Positions 37,104 through 47,803 of a DNA stretch of 64,000 nucleotides are shown piece after piece. A program made the translations under genes and the position numbers. A model generated the notes under the pieces. It was not told the origin of the DNA. It was given only the letters and a program-made list of their open reading frames with translations, and did not search any database. Each line of letters opens with the position of its first letter. Position 1 is the stretch's first letter. Source of the DNA: Sinisalibacter lacisalsi (lineage in GTDB: Bacteria; Pseudomonadota; Alphaproteobacteria; Rhodobacterales; Rhodobacteraceae); contig NZ_BMGI01000002.1 in NCBI RefSeq assembly GCF_014640115.1, forward strand, positions 434,001 to 498,000. Reading direction: 5' to 3'.

Positions 37104-38122
37104 CTCAAAGGTTCCCTTGCTCAAGTCCGCGGCGAGCGGCGGTAGGCGCAACCGCGTCACGAGGATGGTTATCTGAATTGGCCGAAACTGGCCGGCGCTC
37201 GTTGGTCATGATGTCATGGGGTGAGGGCACAGCCGCGCCGATCCCACTCGCGCGGGGCGCGGCGCAGACCTGATCGGTTTCCAACATCGGTGGCATGTCC
37301 CTACTGTCCCCTCGCTCAACACTCGTCACGTCCCGACCCTGGGCGATGCCCGGCCACGGAATGCCGCACATTCGACCATCTGGCCCTTCTGCCTGGGAAT
37401 TCGGAGAGCGGGCCATAACGACCCTGCGGCGCGCGTCATGACAGACCCCCCGATCCATCACCCTCGCGACACCGCGCGCCCGCCACGATCGGCGAAATCG
37501 GCGCACACTCCGACCCCACGGAAATACCATGGTCTCGGTGCGGCCGCCCCCGTGGCCTGCAAACATCACCCCCCAGTCGGGCAACGCCAAATTACCCCCG
37601 TCCAGACGGTAAAAAAAGGGATTTCTCGGCGCGCGTCGGCGATGGCGGGTGCAAGATGGTTAACCCGGCGGCACGTTTTGGCCACCTTTTCGCCGGAGGA
37701 TCCCCCTCGATTGTTTCCTGCCCGGCAACCGGTTCAACCCCCGGGAGAAGGCCGCCGAAACGGTCGCGCGTGGTTATCCCCGTAAACCCTCGGTTATCCA
37801 CAGATATCCCGGTCTCGAGCCCGGGAATCCGCCCCCGGCGATGTTTCCGTGGCGTGAACAAAGCGCCGGCGCGTAATGCCGAATGAATTGGCACGCATTT
37901 GCCACAATCTTGTCGAAATTCGGCCATGCCGATGTTTGCGTCATCGCGCCAATCACCCCGGTTGGGGTCCATCGGTGCAGATTCGCGAACATGCCGATGG
38001 CCTCGAATCGCTCGCCCCCGATTTCAGCCACGTCAGCACCCGCGAGCACCGCCTCACCGGCGGGGCCGCAGACCGGCCGACCCGCCTCCCGGCGACGGAC
38101 GGAACCCTGAAGTGTGTTGAAA
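37104..38122. other. 1-kb non-coding region before the RTX gene and tRNA-Leu
   Basis: No ORF here looks like a protein family, and none has a good ribosome site. The region contains a perfect DnaA box with a near match 20 bp away (37774-37802), a CtrA-type half-site TTAACCAT on the minus strand (37656-37663), and a short hairpin CCGTCCAGACGG followed by TAAAAAAA (37600-37620). It presumably includes the RTX gene promoter and a long leader. Confidence 0.5.
37774..37802. promoter_or_regulatory. Pair of DnaA-box-like sequences
   Basis: TTATCCACA at 37794-37802 is a perfect consensus DnaA box; TTATCCCCG at 37774-37782 matches the first six bases, exactly 20 bp to the left. Two boxes alone do not make an origin, and no dnaA, hemE or parAB gene is near. 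Confidence 0.4.
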
Positions 38123-38209
38123 TGGTGCCCGAGGTGGGACTCGAACCCACAAGGTGTTGCCACCGGCGGATTTTGAATCCGCTGCGTCTACCGGTTCCGC
38201 CACTCGGGC
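38123..38209 (-). tRNA. tRNA-Leu(CAA)
   Basis: The 87-nt sequence has acceptor GCCCGAG/CTCGGGC, a D arm with GGAACCGGTAGAC, an anticodon stem GCGGATT/AATCCGC-type with anticodon CAA, a long variable arm (GGTGGCAACACCTTGT), and T loop GTTCGAGTC. CCA is encoded at 38123-38125. The long variable arm fits a class II tRNA. Confidence 0.96.
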
Positions 38210-38333
38210 ACGCGCGTACCTGTAGCCGCGCCCCCCGGTGTCGTCAATCGCGAGATCGCCCTGCCCCGGCCGGGCCTCGGCCCTTGACCCCGCCCCGCCC
38301 GCGTGCTGCATAGCATCCAGACCCGGGGCCCAC

Positions 38334-38912
38334 ATGCTGCGCAAACTCTACGACTGGACAATCCGGCTCGCCGAGAGCCCGCACGCTCTCTGGGCGCTGG
38401 CGCTCGTCGCCTTCCTCGAAAGCTCCGTCTTCCCGATTCCGCCCGACGTGATCATGATCCCGATGATCATCGCCGCCCCGCGCAAGGCCTTCCTGATCGC
38501 GGGCGTGGCGCTCGCGGCCTCGGTCACCGGCGGCGTGCTGGGCTACGTCATCGGCTGGGGCCTGTTCGAGAGCGTCGGCCGCCCGGTGCTCGAATTCTAC
38601 GGCAAGGACGCCTATTTCGACAGCTTCCGCCAGAGCTACAACGATTTCGGCGCCTGGGCCGTTCTGATTGCCGGCGTCACCCCCTTCCCCTACAAGGTGA
38701 TCACGATCCTGTCGGGCGTCACCGGCCTCAACTTCGGCGTCTTCATGGTCGCCAGCGTGATCGCGCGGGGCCTGCGCTTCTTCCTCGTGGCGGCGCTGTT
38801 GTGGAAGTTCGGGGCCCCGATCCGCGATTTCATCGAACGTCGGCTCGGGCTGATGTTCATCCTTTTCGTGATCCTGCTCCTCGGGGGCTTCTACGCGGTG
38901 CAATACCTATGA
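38334..38912 (+). CDS. YqaA-family (DedA/VTT-type) inner-membrane protein
   Basis: The 192-residue product has family motifs: LESSVFPIPPDVIMIPMIIA near the first helix, VTGGVLGYVIGWGLFESVGR, and the re-entrant-loop motif AVLIAGVTPFPYKVITILSG. It ends with a helix LMFILFVILLLGGFYAVQYL. Some VTT/DedA proteins move lipids across the membrane; YqaA itself is uncharacterised. The stop overlaps the next start (ATGA), coupling it to the DsbB-like gene. Confidence 0.9.
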   Translation: MLRKLYDWTIRLAESPHALWALALVAFLESSVFPIPPDVIMIPMIIAAPRKAFLIAGVALAASVTGGVLGYVIGWGLFESVGRPVLEFYGKDAYFDSFRQSYNDFGAWAVLIAGVTPFPYKVITILSGVTGLNFGVFMVASVIARGLRFFLVAALLWKFGAPIRDFIERRLGLMFILFVILLLGGFYAVQYL

Positions 38913-39400
38913 CCACGCTCACCTCCCGCCAACTCATCCTCGCCGCCACGCTGTTCTCGGTGGTCTCCTCGCTTGGCGCCTGGGGCTTCCAGGCGCTCGG
39001 CTACGAGCCCTGCCAGCTGTGCTATACGCAACGCTACCCGCATTACGCCGCCGTGGTGATCGGCGCGCTGGCGCTGGCCACCGGCTGGCACCGGCTGGCC
39101 TGGGCCGGCGCGCTGGCGGCCCTCGCCACCTCGGCGGTGGGCTTCTACCACAGCGGCGTCGAGCGCAAATGGTGGCCCGGCCCCGCATCCTGCTCGGGCG
39201 GCGGCGACATTTCCGGCCTCAGCCCCGAGGACCTGCTCGCCCAGCTCACCGCCACCGATTTCGTGCCCTGCGACGAGATCCCCTGGCGGCTGTCGGACGC
39301 GATCCCGTGGCAGGGGCTCGACATCACCATGGCCAACCTCAACGCCGTCGGCGCGCTCGTCGCGGCCTTCGTCTGGATCGCCGCCGCGCGCCGCGCCTGA
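38909..39400 (+). CDS. DsbB-like disulfide bond formation protein
   Basis: The 163-residue membrane protein carries the first periplasmic redox pair in GYEPCQLCYTQRYPHYA and a second in SCSGGGDISG...DFVPCDEIPW, as expected for DsbB, which reoxidises DsbA with quinone. Four hydrophobic helices are visible. The order YqaA-DsbB is coupled here by a four-base overlap. The DsbA-like protein at 55690-56448 is a possible partner. Its stop is followed by a repeat of the TTCTTGGGTCC type. Confidence 0.9.
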   Translation: MTTLTSRQLILAATLFSVVSSLGAWGFQALGYEPCQLCYTQRYPHYAAVVIGALALATGWHRLAWAGALAALATSAVGFYHSGVERKWWPGPASCSGGGDISGLSPEDLLAQLTATDFVPCDEIPWRLSDAIPWQGLDITMANLNAVGALVAAFVWIAAARRA

Positions 39401-39403
39401 TCG

Positions 39404-39473
39404 CTTCTTGGGTCCAGAAATACCTCGGGGGGTGAATTGGCCGTGAGGCCAAGAGGGGGGCAGCGCCCCCCTT
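39404..39473. repeat. TTCTTGGGTCC-type intergenic repeat, copy 1
   Basis: Begins CTTCTTGGGTCCAGAAATAC and contains two hairpins: TTGGCC-GTGA-GGCCAA and GGGGGGC-A-GCGCCCCCC. About 55 bp from AAATACC onward are nearly identical to copy 2 at 41364. It lies between convergent dsbB-like and trmJ genes, so it may serve as a terminator. Confidence 0.8.
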
Positions 39474-39516
39474 TCACATCAAAAAGAGCGCGGCGCAGCC
39501 GCACCGCCTGACCGCC

Positions 39517-40254
39517 TCAGCCGCGCGCCCGCAGCAACTGGCGCAGGATCCCGTGCAGCCGCTGCACATCGGCCCGGCTGAGCCCGAGCCGCGTCCACAT
39601 GTTGCGCAAGGTCAGCTTCATCCCCTCCGCCTTGGTCTCGGGAAAGAAGAACCCGGCGCGCTCCAGCTCGGTCTCGAAATGCTCCGCCAGTTTCTCGACC
39701 TCGATCGCCTGCGCGAAATCGGTATTTGCGAGCACCTCGTGCGCCACGTCGCCACCCTGCCGGCGCCACTCGTAGGCCACCAGGAGCACAGTCTGGGCGA
39801 GGTTGAGCGAGAAGAAGTCGGGGTTCACCGGCACCGTGATGATGGCATTGGCGCGCGCGATATCCTCGTTTTCCAGCCCGGCGCGCTCGGGGCCGAACAG
39901 GATCGCCACCTTGCGCCCCGCCGCCGTCATCGCGCGAGCCTGTTCCATCGCCCGCTCGGGGCTGAGCACCGGCTTGGACAGTTCGCGCCCGCGCGCGGTG
40001 GTGGCGAAGACGTAGTCGCAATCGGCGATCGCCCCGGGCAGCGTGTCGAACACGCCGGCGACGTCGAGCACCCGCCCGGCGCCGGAGGCCATCGCCACCG
40101 CCTTGGGGTTGGGCCAGCCGTCGCGCGGGGCGACGAGGCGCATGCCGTCGAGCCCGAAGTTCAGCATCGCACGCGCCGCCGCGCCGATGTTCTCGCCCAT
40201 CTGGGGCCGGACCAGCACGATCGCCGGCATCGCCACCTGTGAGTGCTCGCTCAT
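39517..40254 (-). CDS. trmJ: tRNA (cytidine/uridine-2'-O-)-methyltransferase, TrmJ type
   Basis: The 245-residue SpoU-class enzyme has the knotted SAM-binding motifs VLVRPQMGENIGAAARAMLN, VAILFGPERAGLENEDIARA and NPDFFSLNLAQTVLLVAYEW. TrmJ modifies position 32 in the tRNA anticodon loop. A C-terminal extension beyond the knot (FFFPETKAEGMKLTLRNMWT) is typical of TrmJ. I chose the Met starting MSEHSQVAM; the earlier Met would add an Arg/Ser tail. Confidence 0.9.
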   Translation of the reverse strand: MSEHSQVAMPAIVLVRPQMGENIGAAARAMLNFGLDGMRLVAPRDGWPNPKAVAMASGAGRVLDVAGVFDTLPGAIADCDYVFATTARGRELSKPVLSPERAMEQARAMTAAGRKVAILFGPERAGLENEDIARANAIITVPVNPDFFSLNLAQTVLLVAYEWRRQGGDVAHEVLANTDFAQAIEVEKLAEHFETELERAGFFFPETKAEGMKLTLRNMWTRLGLSRADVQRLHGILRQLLRARG

Positions 40255-40329
40255 TTTACACGCTTCCCTGCTGCCGCGCCGGGGTGATAGGCTGGATGGC
40301 AATGACAACGCAAGCAGGGAGGGGCCGCG

Positions 40330-40659
40330 ATGTCATACGACGAGGGATTGGCGGACCTGATGCGGAGCGATCTCGCCGACACGCCCGGCATTGCCGAGAA
40401 GCGAATGTTCGGCGGCATCGCCTTCATGCTCGACGGCAACATGCTCTGCGGCGTCCACCCCGGCGCGGCGATGTTCCGCGTCGGCAAGGACAACGAGCCT
40501 TTCGCGCTGGCGATCCCGGGGGCGCGCCAGATGGCGCTCACCGGGCGGCGCATGGGCGGCTTCGTCGAGGTCGACGCCGAGGCGATGGCCGACGAGACCC
40601 GCCGCACCCGGATGCTCGATCTCGCCTTCGATTTCGTCCGCGCCCTGCCCGCGAAGTAG
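40330..40659 (+). CDS. TfoX/Sxy N-terminal domain protein
   Basis: The 109-residue product matches the TfoX N-terminal domain: PGIAEKRMFGGIAFMLDGNM, LCGVHPGAAMFRVGKDNEPF and MGGFVEVDAEAM. Stand-alone short versions are common and are not the Haemophilus competence regulator; their role is unknown. Neighbours are the divergent trmJ and the ThiE-like gene 53 bp downstream. Confidence 0.88.
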   Translation: MSYDEGLADLMRSDLADTPGIAEKRMFGGIAFMLDGNMLCGVHPGAAMFRVGKDNEPFALAIPGARQMALTGRRMGGFVEVDAEAMADETRRTRMLDLAFDFVRALPAK

Positions 40660-40712
40660 CCAAGCGGTGCGAAACCGGCTATAGCGCGGCAAACCGTCAA
40701 GGGAGCCGCCAG

Positions 40713-41333
40713 ATGGCCGATACCGAGCAGCCGCAGCTTTATCTCGTCACCCCGCCGCAGATCGACCTCGAGGTCTTCCCCGAGCAGCTCGGCCGCGCCC
40801 TCGACGCCGTCGAGATCGCCTGCCTGCGGCTCGATCTCGCCAGCCGCGACGAAGACCTGATCGCGCGCGCCGCCGATGCCTGCCGCGAGGTGGCGCATGG
40901 GCGCGACGTGGCGCTGGTGATCGCCGACCACGTGTTGATGGTGGAGCGTCTCGGGCTCGACGGCGTGCATTTCTCCGACGGCGCGCGGCACGTGCGCAAG
41001 GCCCGCGCCGATCTCGGCGGCGATGCCATCGTCGGCGCCTTCTGCGCCGCCTCGCGCCACGACGGGATGACAGCGGGCGAACACGGCGCCGACTACGTCG
41101 CCTTCGGCCCGGTCGGCGCCAGCCAGCTCGGCGTCGGCAGCGTCGCCGAGCACGAGCTGTTCGACTGGTGGTCGAAGATGATCGAGGTGCCAGTGGTGGC
41201 CGAGGCCGGCTTCACCGAAGACCTGGTGCGCAGCCTCGCCCCGGTGGCCGATTTCCTCGCCTTCGGCGAAGAAGTCTGGCGCAGCGACGATCCGGTGGCA
41301 CAGCTCACCCGCCTCGCCGCCGCGCGCGGCTGA
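40713..41333 (+). CDS. Thiamine-phosphate-synthase-like protein (divergent)
   Basis: The 206-residue product follows the ThiE fold: LYLVTPPQIDLEVFPEQLGR, VALVIADHVLMVERLGLDGV, GAFCAASRHDGMTAGEHGAD and YVAFGPVGASQLGVGS, ending with VPVVAEAGFTEDLVRSLAPV. The HMP-PP site motif GPIFPTxTK is replaced by GPVGASQLG, and the normal HLGQ becomes HFSDG, so catalysis is doubtful. It is probably a paralogue with a different role. A AGGGAG ribosome site supports the start. A repeat of the TTCTTGGGT family follows. Confidence 0.8.
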   Translation: MADTEQPQLYLVTPPQIDLEVFPEQLGRALDAVEIACLRLDLASRDEDLIARAADACREVAHGRDVALVIADHVLMVERLGLDGVHFSDGARHVRKARADLGGDAIVGAFCAASRHDGMTAGEHGADYVAFGPVGASQLGVGSVAEHELFDWWSKMIEVPVVAEAGFTEDLVRSLAPVADFLAFGEEVWRSDDPVAQLTRLAAARG

Positions 41334-41363
41334 CCCGGCCCCGGCCTCGAAACGCGCTTCCGG

Positions 41364-41432
41364 CTTCTTGGGTCGGCAAATACCTCGGGGGGTGAATTGG
41401 CCGTGAGGCCAAGAGGGGGGCAGCGCCCCCCT
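41364..41432. repeat. TTCTTGGGTCC-type intergenic repeat, copy 2
   Basis: Starts CTTCTTGGGTCGGCAAATAC and then repeats the block of copy 1 (AAATACC to GCGCCCCCC) with no visible mismatch over about 55 bp. It lies between the convergent ThiE-like and acyltransferase genes. Confidence 0.8.
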
Positions 41433-41466
41433 TCGCGTCGTCCCCGGCGCAGCCGGGGGCGAAACC

Positions 41467-42306
41467 TCACAACGCCCCTTTTGCGATCTCCACGTCCAGC
41501 GGCGTGCGCACCGCCTGTTCGCAATAGCCCGCCAGAGCCTTGCGGTCGGCGAACTCCGACACCGCCACCGGCTCATGGTAGACGAGCTCCACCGAGCCCT
41601 GCGGCCATTGCGCCAGCACCTTGAGAAGGTGCGGCCCCATGTCCTGCGCCCCCCACCAGCCGAAGAACCGCGCGTCGCGCCCCTTCGGCGCGCGGTAGAT
41701 CACCGTGACCGGCTGAACCTGCATCCAGTCGCGCAGGGCATCGTCGAAGAAGGCGGCGAACAGCGTGGTCTTGAACGGCAGCACCCGGCGCGAATCCGTC
41801 GATGTTCCCTCGGGGAAGAACAAAAGCTTGTGCCCCGCCGCGAGCCGGTCGCGAAACAGCGCCACCTGCGCCCCCGCCTCGCGCCGTTCGCGCTTGATGA
41901 AAACCGTGCCGGTGGCCTTGGCCAGCAGGTTGATGCCGGGCCAGCCCGCGACCTCGGCCTTGGAGACGAAATAGACGCGCTTGCGCGCGTTCAGCACGAA
42001 GATGTCGAGCCAGGAGGCATGGTTGGCCACCACCGCGCCCTTGGCGCGCATCTGCCGGCCGGTGACGGTGAGTTTCAGCCCGAGGATCGCCAGGCTGAGG
42101 CGGCAGACGGTTTGCGTGATCCAGGGCGTGAGCGGCCGGCGCAGGCCGTAGAGCGGCTTCTCGACCAGTCGCAGCACATACATCGCCACCAGCCCGGTGA
42201 CGATCACCAGCACGATCGCCGGCCCCCGGATCGCCGCGCGCAGCCAGCCGAGCGGCGAGACCCGCACCGCTTCCGGCTCGGACCCGTCCTTCCAGACCAC
42301 GCTCAC
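41467..42306 (-). CDS. olsA: Lysophospholipid acyltransferase, OlsA-type
   Basis: The 279-residue PlsC-family enzyme has the catalytic motif VANHASWLDIFVL (H-x4-D), KAEVAGWPGINLLAKATGTV, and FFPEGTSTDSRRVLPFKTTL. A membrane helix precedes it (AIVLVIVTGLVAMYVLRLV). Its GTG start overlaps the olsB stop (GTGA). Paired with OlsB, it most likely O-acylates lyso-ornithine lipid to ornithine lipid. The name rests on the neighbour; a phospholipid acyltransferase role is possible. Confidence 0.87.
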   Translation of the reverse strand: MSVVWKDGSEPEAVRVSPLGWLRAAIRGPAIVLVIVTGLVAMYVLRLVEKPLYGLRRPLTPWITQTVCRLSLAILGLKLTVTGRQMRAKGAVVANHASWLDIFVLNARKRVYFVSKAEVAGWPGINLLAKATGTVFIKRERREAGAQVALFRDRLAAGHKLLFFPEGTSTDSRRVLPFKTTLFAAFFDDALRDWMQVQPVTVIYRAPKGRDARFFGWWGAQDMGPHLLKVLAQWPQGSVELVYHEPVAVSEFADRKALAGYCEQAVRTPLDVEIAKGAL

Positions 42307-43073
42307 GTCGGGTCCTCGCGCGCATAGATCGCCCGCACCGAGTCCGGCACCCGGGCGATATCGACCACCACGCAGACGTCGGTGGTGTTGAACGGCGCGT
42401 CGATGAAGGCGCCCTCGCCGACGAAACCGCCGAGCCTCAGGTAGGCCTTGATCAGCGCCGGCACCGCGCGCATCGCCGCCACCCGGTCGATCTCGGCCTC
42501 CGGCACCAGGTCCATGCGCTGGAAATGTTCCGGCAGCGCGCGCACCCGCAACGCCGGCGGCGCGAGATGGCGGTGATGCAGAAGCGAGAGCGGCTGCGCC
42601 AGCGGCGCCGGGTCGCTGCCATGAAACGAGGCCACGCCGAACATCACCTCGATGCCATGGCACTCGACATAGCCAAGCAAGCCGCGCCAAAGCTGCATCA
42701 GCGCCGCGCCGCCACGGTAGTCGGGATGCACGCAGGACCGGCCGAGCTCCAGCAGCCGCCGCCCGGAGGCCTTGAGCACGCCAAGGTCGTATTCGCTTTC
42801 GGAGTAGTAGCGCCCCACCCGGTGCACCATGTCGTCGCGCATCAGCCGGTAGACACCGATCGCCGCATCGCCCGGGCGCGCCCTGTCGAACAGCAGCAGG
42901 TGATCGTAATGGGCGTCGAAAGCATCGCGTTCGAGCCGCGCCGCGTGATCGACCAGCGCGCCGTCGCCGCCCAGTTCTTCCACGAAAACCTCGTAGCGCA
43001 ACCGCTGTGCCGCGCGAATGTCGGCCTCGCCCGCGGCCAGCCTCAGCTCGAACTCCGGTCTGTGCGCTGCCAT
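42303..43073 (-). CDS. olsB: L-ornithine N-acyltransferase
   Basis: OlsB transfers a 3-hydroxyacyl chain from ACP to ornithine, the first step of phosphorus-free ornithine lipid synthesis. The 256-residue product has the family pattern: AAQRLRYEVFVEELGGDG, ARLERDAFDAHYDHLLLFD, LELGRSCVHPDYRGGAALMQ and the C-terminal KAYLRLGGFVGEGAFIDAPF with DVCVVVDIARV. It is coupled to the olsA-like gene. Confidence 0.92.
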   Translation of the reverse strand: MAAHRPEFELRLAAGEADIRAAQRLRYEVFVEELGGDGALVDHAARLERDAFDAHYDHLLLFDRARPGDAAIGVYRLMRDDMVHRVGRYYSESEYDLGVLKASGRRLLELGRSCVHPDYRGGAALMQLWRGLLGYVECHGIEVMFGVASFHGSDPAPLAQPLSLLHHRHLAPPALRVRALPEHFQRMDLVPEAEIDRVAAMRAVPALIKAYLRLGGFVGEGAFIDAPFNTTDVCVVVDIARVPDSVRAIYAREDPT

Positions 43074-43329
43074 GCCCAGCCTCTCCTTCGCGCGCCGTCT
43101 TCCGCGCCTCGCCGAAAGCCCCTGTTCCGGGGTCGCGCGGCCCCGCGCGAAACGCGTCGGCCCGGCGCGGCGCCTCGCCTCGATCTCGCCGCGGCTTCAC
43201 CGCGCAACGCTTTAGGTCGCCCCTGCGGATTTGGCAACCGGCGCGCGGCCGCAAACCGGTTGCTTCGCCTCATGGTTGTGCTAGCTTCTACCCATGAGCC
43301 TCATGATTGCACCACGCCAAAGCCGCGCC

Positions 43330-43512
43330 TCAGGTCTCGAGGATCGGATCGAGGTCGACCCGGGCGATGTCGATCACCACCTTGCCGGCGTGCTCGAAAT
43401 TGACCGTTACCTTGCCGCCGATATTCGACTGCACCTGGCCACGCCCCCAATCGGGCCGGCCGGGATGGCGCACCAGCATTCCCGGCTCCAGCATCGATCC
43501 TGTTCCAGCCAT
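43330..43512 (-). CDS. DUF3553 small protein
   Basis: The 60-residue product matches DUF3553: MLEPGMLVRHPGRPDWGRGQ then SNIGGKVTVNFEHAGKVVID. The family is a small beta-barrel resembling RNA-polymerase-binding or helicase-associated domains; its role is unknown. It is divergent from chpT, the starts only 28 bp apart, so the two must share regulatory sequence. Confidence 0.85.
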   Translation of the reverse strand: MAGTGSMLEPGMLVRHPGRPDWGRGQVQSNIGGKVTVNFEHAGKVVIDIARVDLDPILET

Positions 43513-43540
43513 GATCTTCCCCTTTCCGACGGAGCCGCCG

Positions 43541-44137
43541 ATGTCCGACGCCCCGCCTGATCTCGTCGCCCTCGTGGGCACGCGCATCGCGCATGACCTC
43601 GCCAACCCGATCGGGGCGATCGCCAACGGGGTCGAGCTTCTCGCCCTCACCGGGCAGGACGACAGCCCCGAGCTCCAGCTCCTCGCCGAGAGCGTGGCGA
43701 ACGCGGCGGCCCGGATCAAGGCCTTTCGCATCGCCTTCGGTGCCGCCCCGCCGGGCCAGCGGGTGAAGGCCGCCGACATCGCCGCGCTGTTTCCCCCCGG
43801 TGCGAGCGGCCACAGGCTGGCGGTCGACTGGCAGCCGGAGGCCGACGTGCCGCGCGGCCTGGCCAAGCTCGCCCTGCTCGGGCTGATGTGCCTCGAAACC
43901 GCGATGCCGAGGGGCGGCGAGGCGCGCGTAACCGCGCATGGCGCGGGCTACCGGGTCACCGGCTCGGGACCACGGCTCGCCCTGCCCGAAGGGCTCAGGG
44001 CCGCGCTCGACGGCGCGCCGCCCGCCGATCTCGCCCCGGCGCATGTCCACTTCGCCCTGCTCGCCGGCGAGGCCCGCGCCCAGGGCCGCGCGCTGCATCA
44101 CGAGATCGGCTCGGCCGGGATCAGCCTCGCCTTCTAG
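43541..44137 (+). CDS. chpT: Histidine phosphotransferase ChpT
   Basis: ChpT passes phosphate from the kinase CckA to CtrA and CpdR, controlling cell cycle in Caulobacter and motility, gene-transfer agents or quorum responses in Rhodobacterales. The 198-residue product has the helix LVGTRIAHDLANPIGAIANG with the phospho-acceptor His18, and a degenerate ATPase-like C-terminal part (LLGLMCLETAMPRGG). A GGAG site supports the start; another in-frame ATG lies 30 bases earlier. It is convergent with proA, only 2 bp between stops. Confidence 0.88.
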   Translation: MSDAPPDLVALVGTRIAHDLANPIGAIANGVELLALTGQDDSPELQLLAESVANAAARIKAFRIAFGAAPPGQRVKAADIAALFPPGASGHRLAVDWQPEADVPRGLAKLALLGLMCLETAMPRGGEARVTAHGAGYRVTGSGPRLALPEGLRAALDGAPPADLAPAHVHFALLAGEARAQGRALHHEIGSAGISLAF

Positions 44138-44139
44138 CC

Positions 44140-45393
44140 TCAGGGCCGCACCGTGCCGTCGCCCTCGACGATATACTTGAAGCTGGTGAGCTGCTCGGCC
44201 CCCACCGGCCCGCGCGCGTGCAGCTTGCCGGTGGCGATGCCGATCTCCGCCCCCATGCCGAACTCGCCACCATCGGCGAACTGCGTCGAGGCGTTGCGCA
44301 TCAGGATCGCGGAATCGACCCGCTCGAAGAAGCGCGCGGCGGCGGCATCATCCTCGGTCAGGATCGCCTCGGTGTGATGCGAGGAATAGCGCCGGATATG
44401 CTCGATCGCGCCGTCGATATCCTCCACCACCTTCGCCGCGATCACCGCGTCGAGGTATTCGCGGCCCCAGTCGTCCTCGCCGGCTTCCACGCTGCCCACG
44501 AGTCCCGACCCCGCGCGCACCTCCACGCCGGCCGCGATCAAATCGTCGATCACCTGCTGGCCGAGCGCCAAAGCGTCGCGATGCACCAGCAGGCACTCCG
44601 CCGCGCCGCAAATCCCGGTGCGCCGGGTCTTGGCGTTCATCACCACCTTGCGGGTCTTCTCCGGGTCGGCGGCCTTGTCGATATAGACATGCACGATACC
44701 CTCGAGATGGGCGAACACCGGCACCCGCGCCTCGCGCTGCACCAGCCCAACCAGCCCCTTGCCGCCGCGCGGCACGATCACGTCGACGAACTCCACCATC
44801 TGCAGAAGCTCGCTCACCGCCGCCCGGTCGCGCGTCGGCACCAGCTGGATCGCGTCTTCCGGCAGCCCCGCCGAACGCAAGCCATCCACGAGGCAGGCGT
44901 GGATCGCCTGTGACGAATGAAAGCTCTCCGAGCCGCCGCGCAGGATCACCGCGTTGCCCGCCTTCAGCGTCAGCGCGCCGGCGTCCGCCGTCACGTTGGG
45001 CCGGCTCTCGTAGATCACGCCGATCACCCCGAGCGGGGTGCGCACCCGCTTGATGTGCAGCCCCGAAGGCCTGTCCCACTCCGCCATCACCGCGCCCACC
45101 GGGTCGGGAAAACCCGCCACGGCGCGCAGGCCCTCGACGATCCCGGCAATCCGCCCCTCGTCGAGCATCAGCCGGTCCATCATCGCCGGGCTCAGGCCCT
45201 TCTCGCGGCCGTAGTCCAGATCCTTCGCGTTCGCCGCGACGATCTCGCCGCGCCGCGCCCAGACCGCATCCGCCGCTGCCTCCAGCGCCGCCGTCTTCGC
45301 CGCCGGCGAGGCGAAGGCCAGCTCCGCCGCCGCCGCCCGTGCCCGCGCCCCGATCCCGCGCATCATCGCGTGAATGTCCTGGCCCTCGCTCAT
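44140..45393 (-). CDS. proA: Glutamate-5-semialdehyde dehydrogenase
   Basis: ProA reduces glutamyl-5-phosphate in proline synthesis. The 417-residue product has [59 protein letters not shown] with the catalytic Cys, and [20 protein letters not shown]. It is downstream of proB on the same strand, separated by 129 bp containing a TTCTTGGGT repeat. Confidence 0.96.
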   Translation of the reverse strand: MSEGQDIHAMMRGIGARARAAAAELAFASPAAKTAALEAAADAVWARRGEIVAANAKDLDYGREKGLSPAMMDRLMLDEGRIAGIVEGLRAVAGFPDPVGAVMAEWDRPSGLHIKRVRTPLGVIGVIYESRPNVTADAGALTLKAGNAVILRGGSESFHSSQAIHACLVDGLRSAGLPEDAIQLVPTRDRAAVSELLQMVEFVDVIVPRGGKGLVGLVQREARVPVFAHLEGIVHVYIDKAADPEKTRKVVMNAKTRRTGICGAAECLLVHRDALALGQQVIDDLIAAGVEVRAGSGLVGSVEAGEDDWGREYLDAVIAAKVVEDIDGAIEHIRRYSSHHTEAILTEDDAAAARFFERVDSAILMRNASTQFADGGEFGMGAEIGIATGKLHARGPVGAEQLTSFKYIVEGDGTVRP

Positions 45394-45427
45394 CGCTCTT
45401 CCTCTCGCATCGTCCCGTCACATCCCC

Positions 45428-45478
45428 CTTCTTGGGTCCGAAAATACCTCGGGGGTTTGGGGGTGGAACCCCCAATCG
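45428..45478. repeat. TTCTTGGGTCC-type intergenic repeat, copy 3 (variant)
   Basis: CTTCTTGGGTCCGAAAATAC is followed by CTCGGGGG as in copies 1-2, but then continues with a different hairpin, TTGGGGGT-GGA-ACCCCCAA. It lies between the same-strand proB stop and proA start, so here it is not a site between convergent genes. Confidence 0.7.
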
Positions 45479-45522
45479 AAAAATCCTGCGCGCCGCAGGC
45501 GCACCGCTTCACACCGCCGCTC

Positions 45523-47678
<2,156 letters not shown>

Positions 47679-47727
47679 TCAACTGGCTCTGCGATAGTGG
47701 GAAACCGCACGGGCCTCAAGGGGCGTG

Positions 47728-47796
47728 CGAAATCCGCGGCGGATTTCGGGCCGGAATTCGGGGCGAATTCCGTCACGGTTTCCGAAGCGGAAACCG
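47728..47796. repeat. Tandem-palindrome element, copy 3 (three dyads)
   Basis: CGAAATCCGC-G-GCGGATTTCG (47728-47748), CGGAATTCG-GGG-CGAATTCCG (47752-47772) and CGGTTTCCG-AAG-CGGAAACCG (47776-47796). Compared with copy 1 the order is reversed and the middle unit has an EcoRI-like GAATTC core. It lies between two same-strand genes, 8 bp from the stop of the GNAT gene. Confidence 0.82.
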
Positions 47797-47803
47797 CCCC
47801 CGC

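Noticed and set aside
37105-37590. A 161-codon leftward ORF upstream of the RTX gene
   Set aside because: It gives an Arg/Gly-rich text without a domain and would end inside the RTX leader; no ribosome site.
37774-37802. Chromosomal replication origin
   Set aside because: Only two box-like sequences, no AT-rich unwinding element clearly attached, and no dnaA, hemE or par genes nearby.
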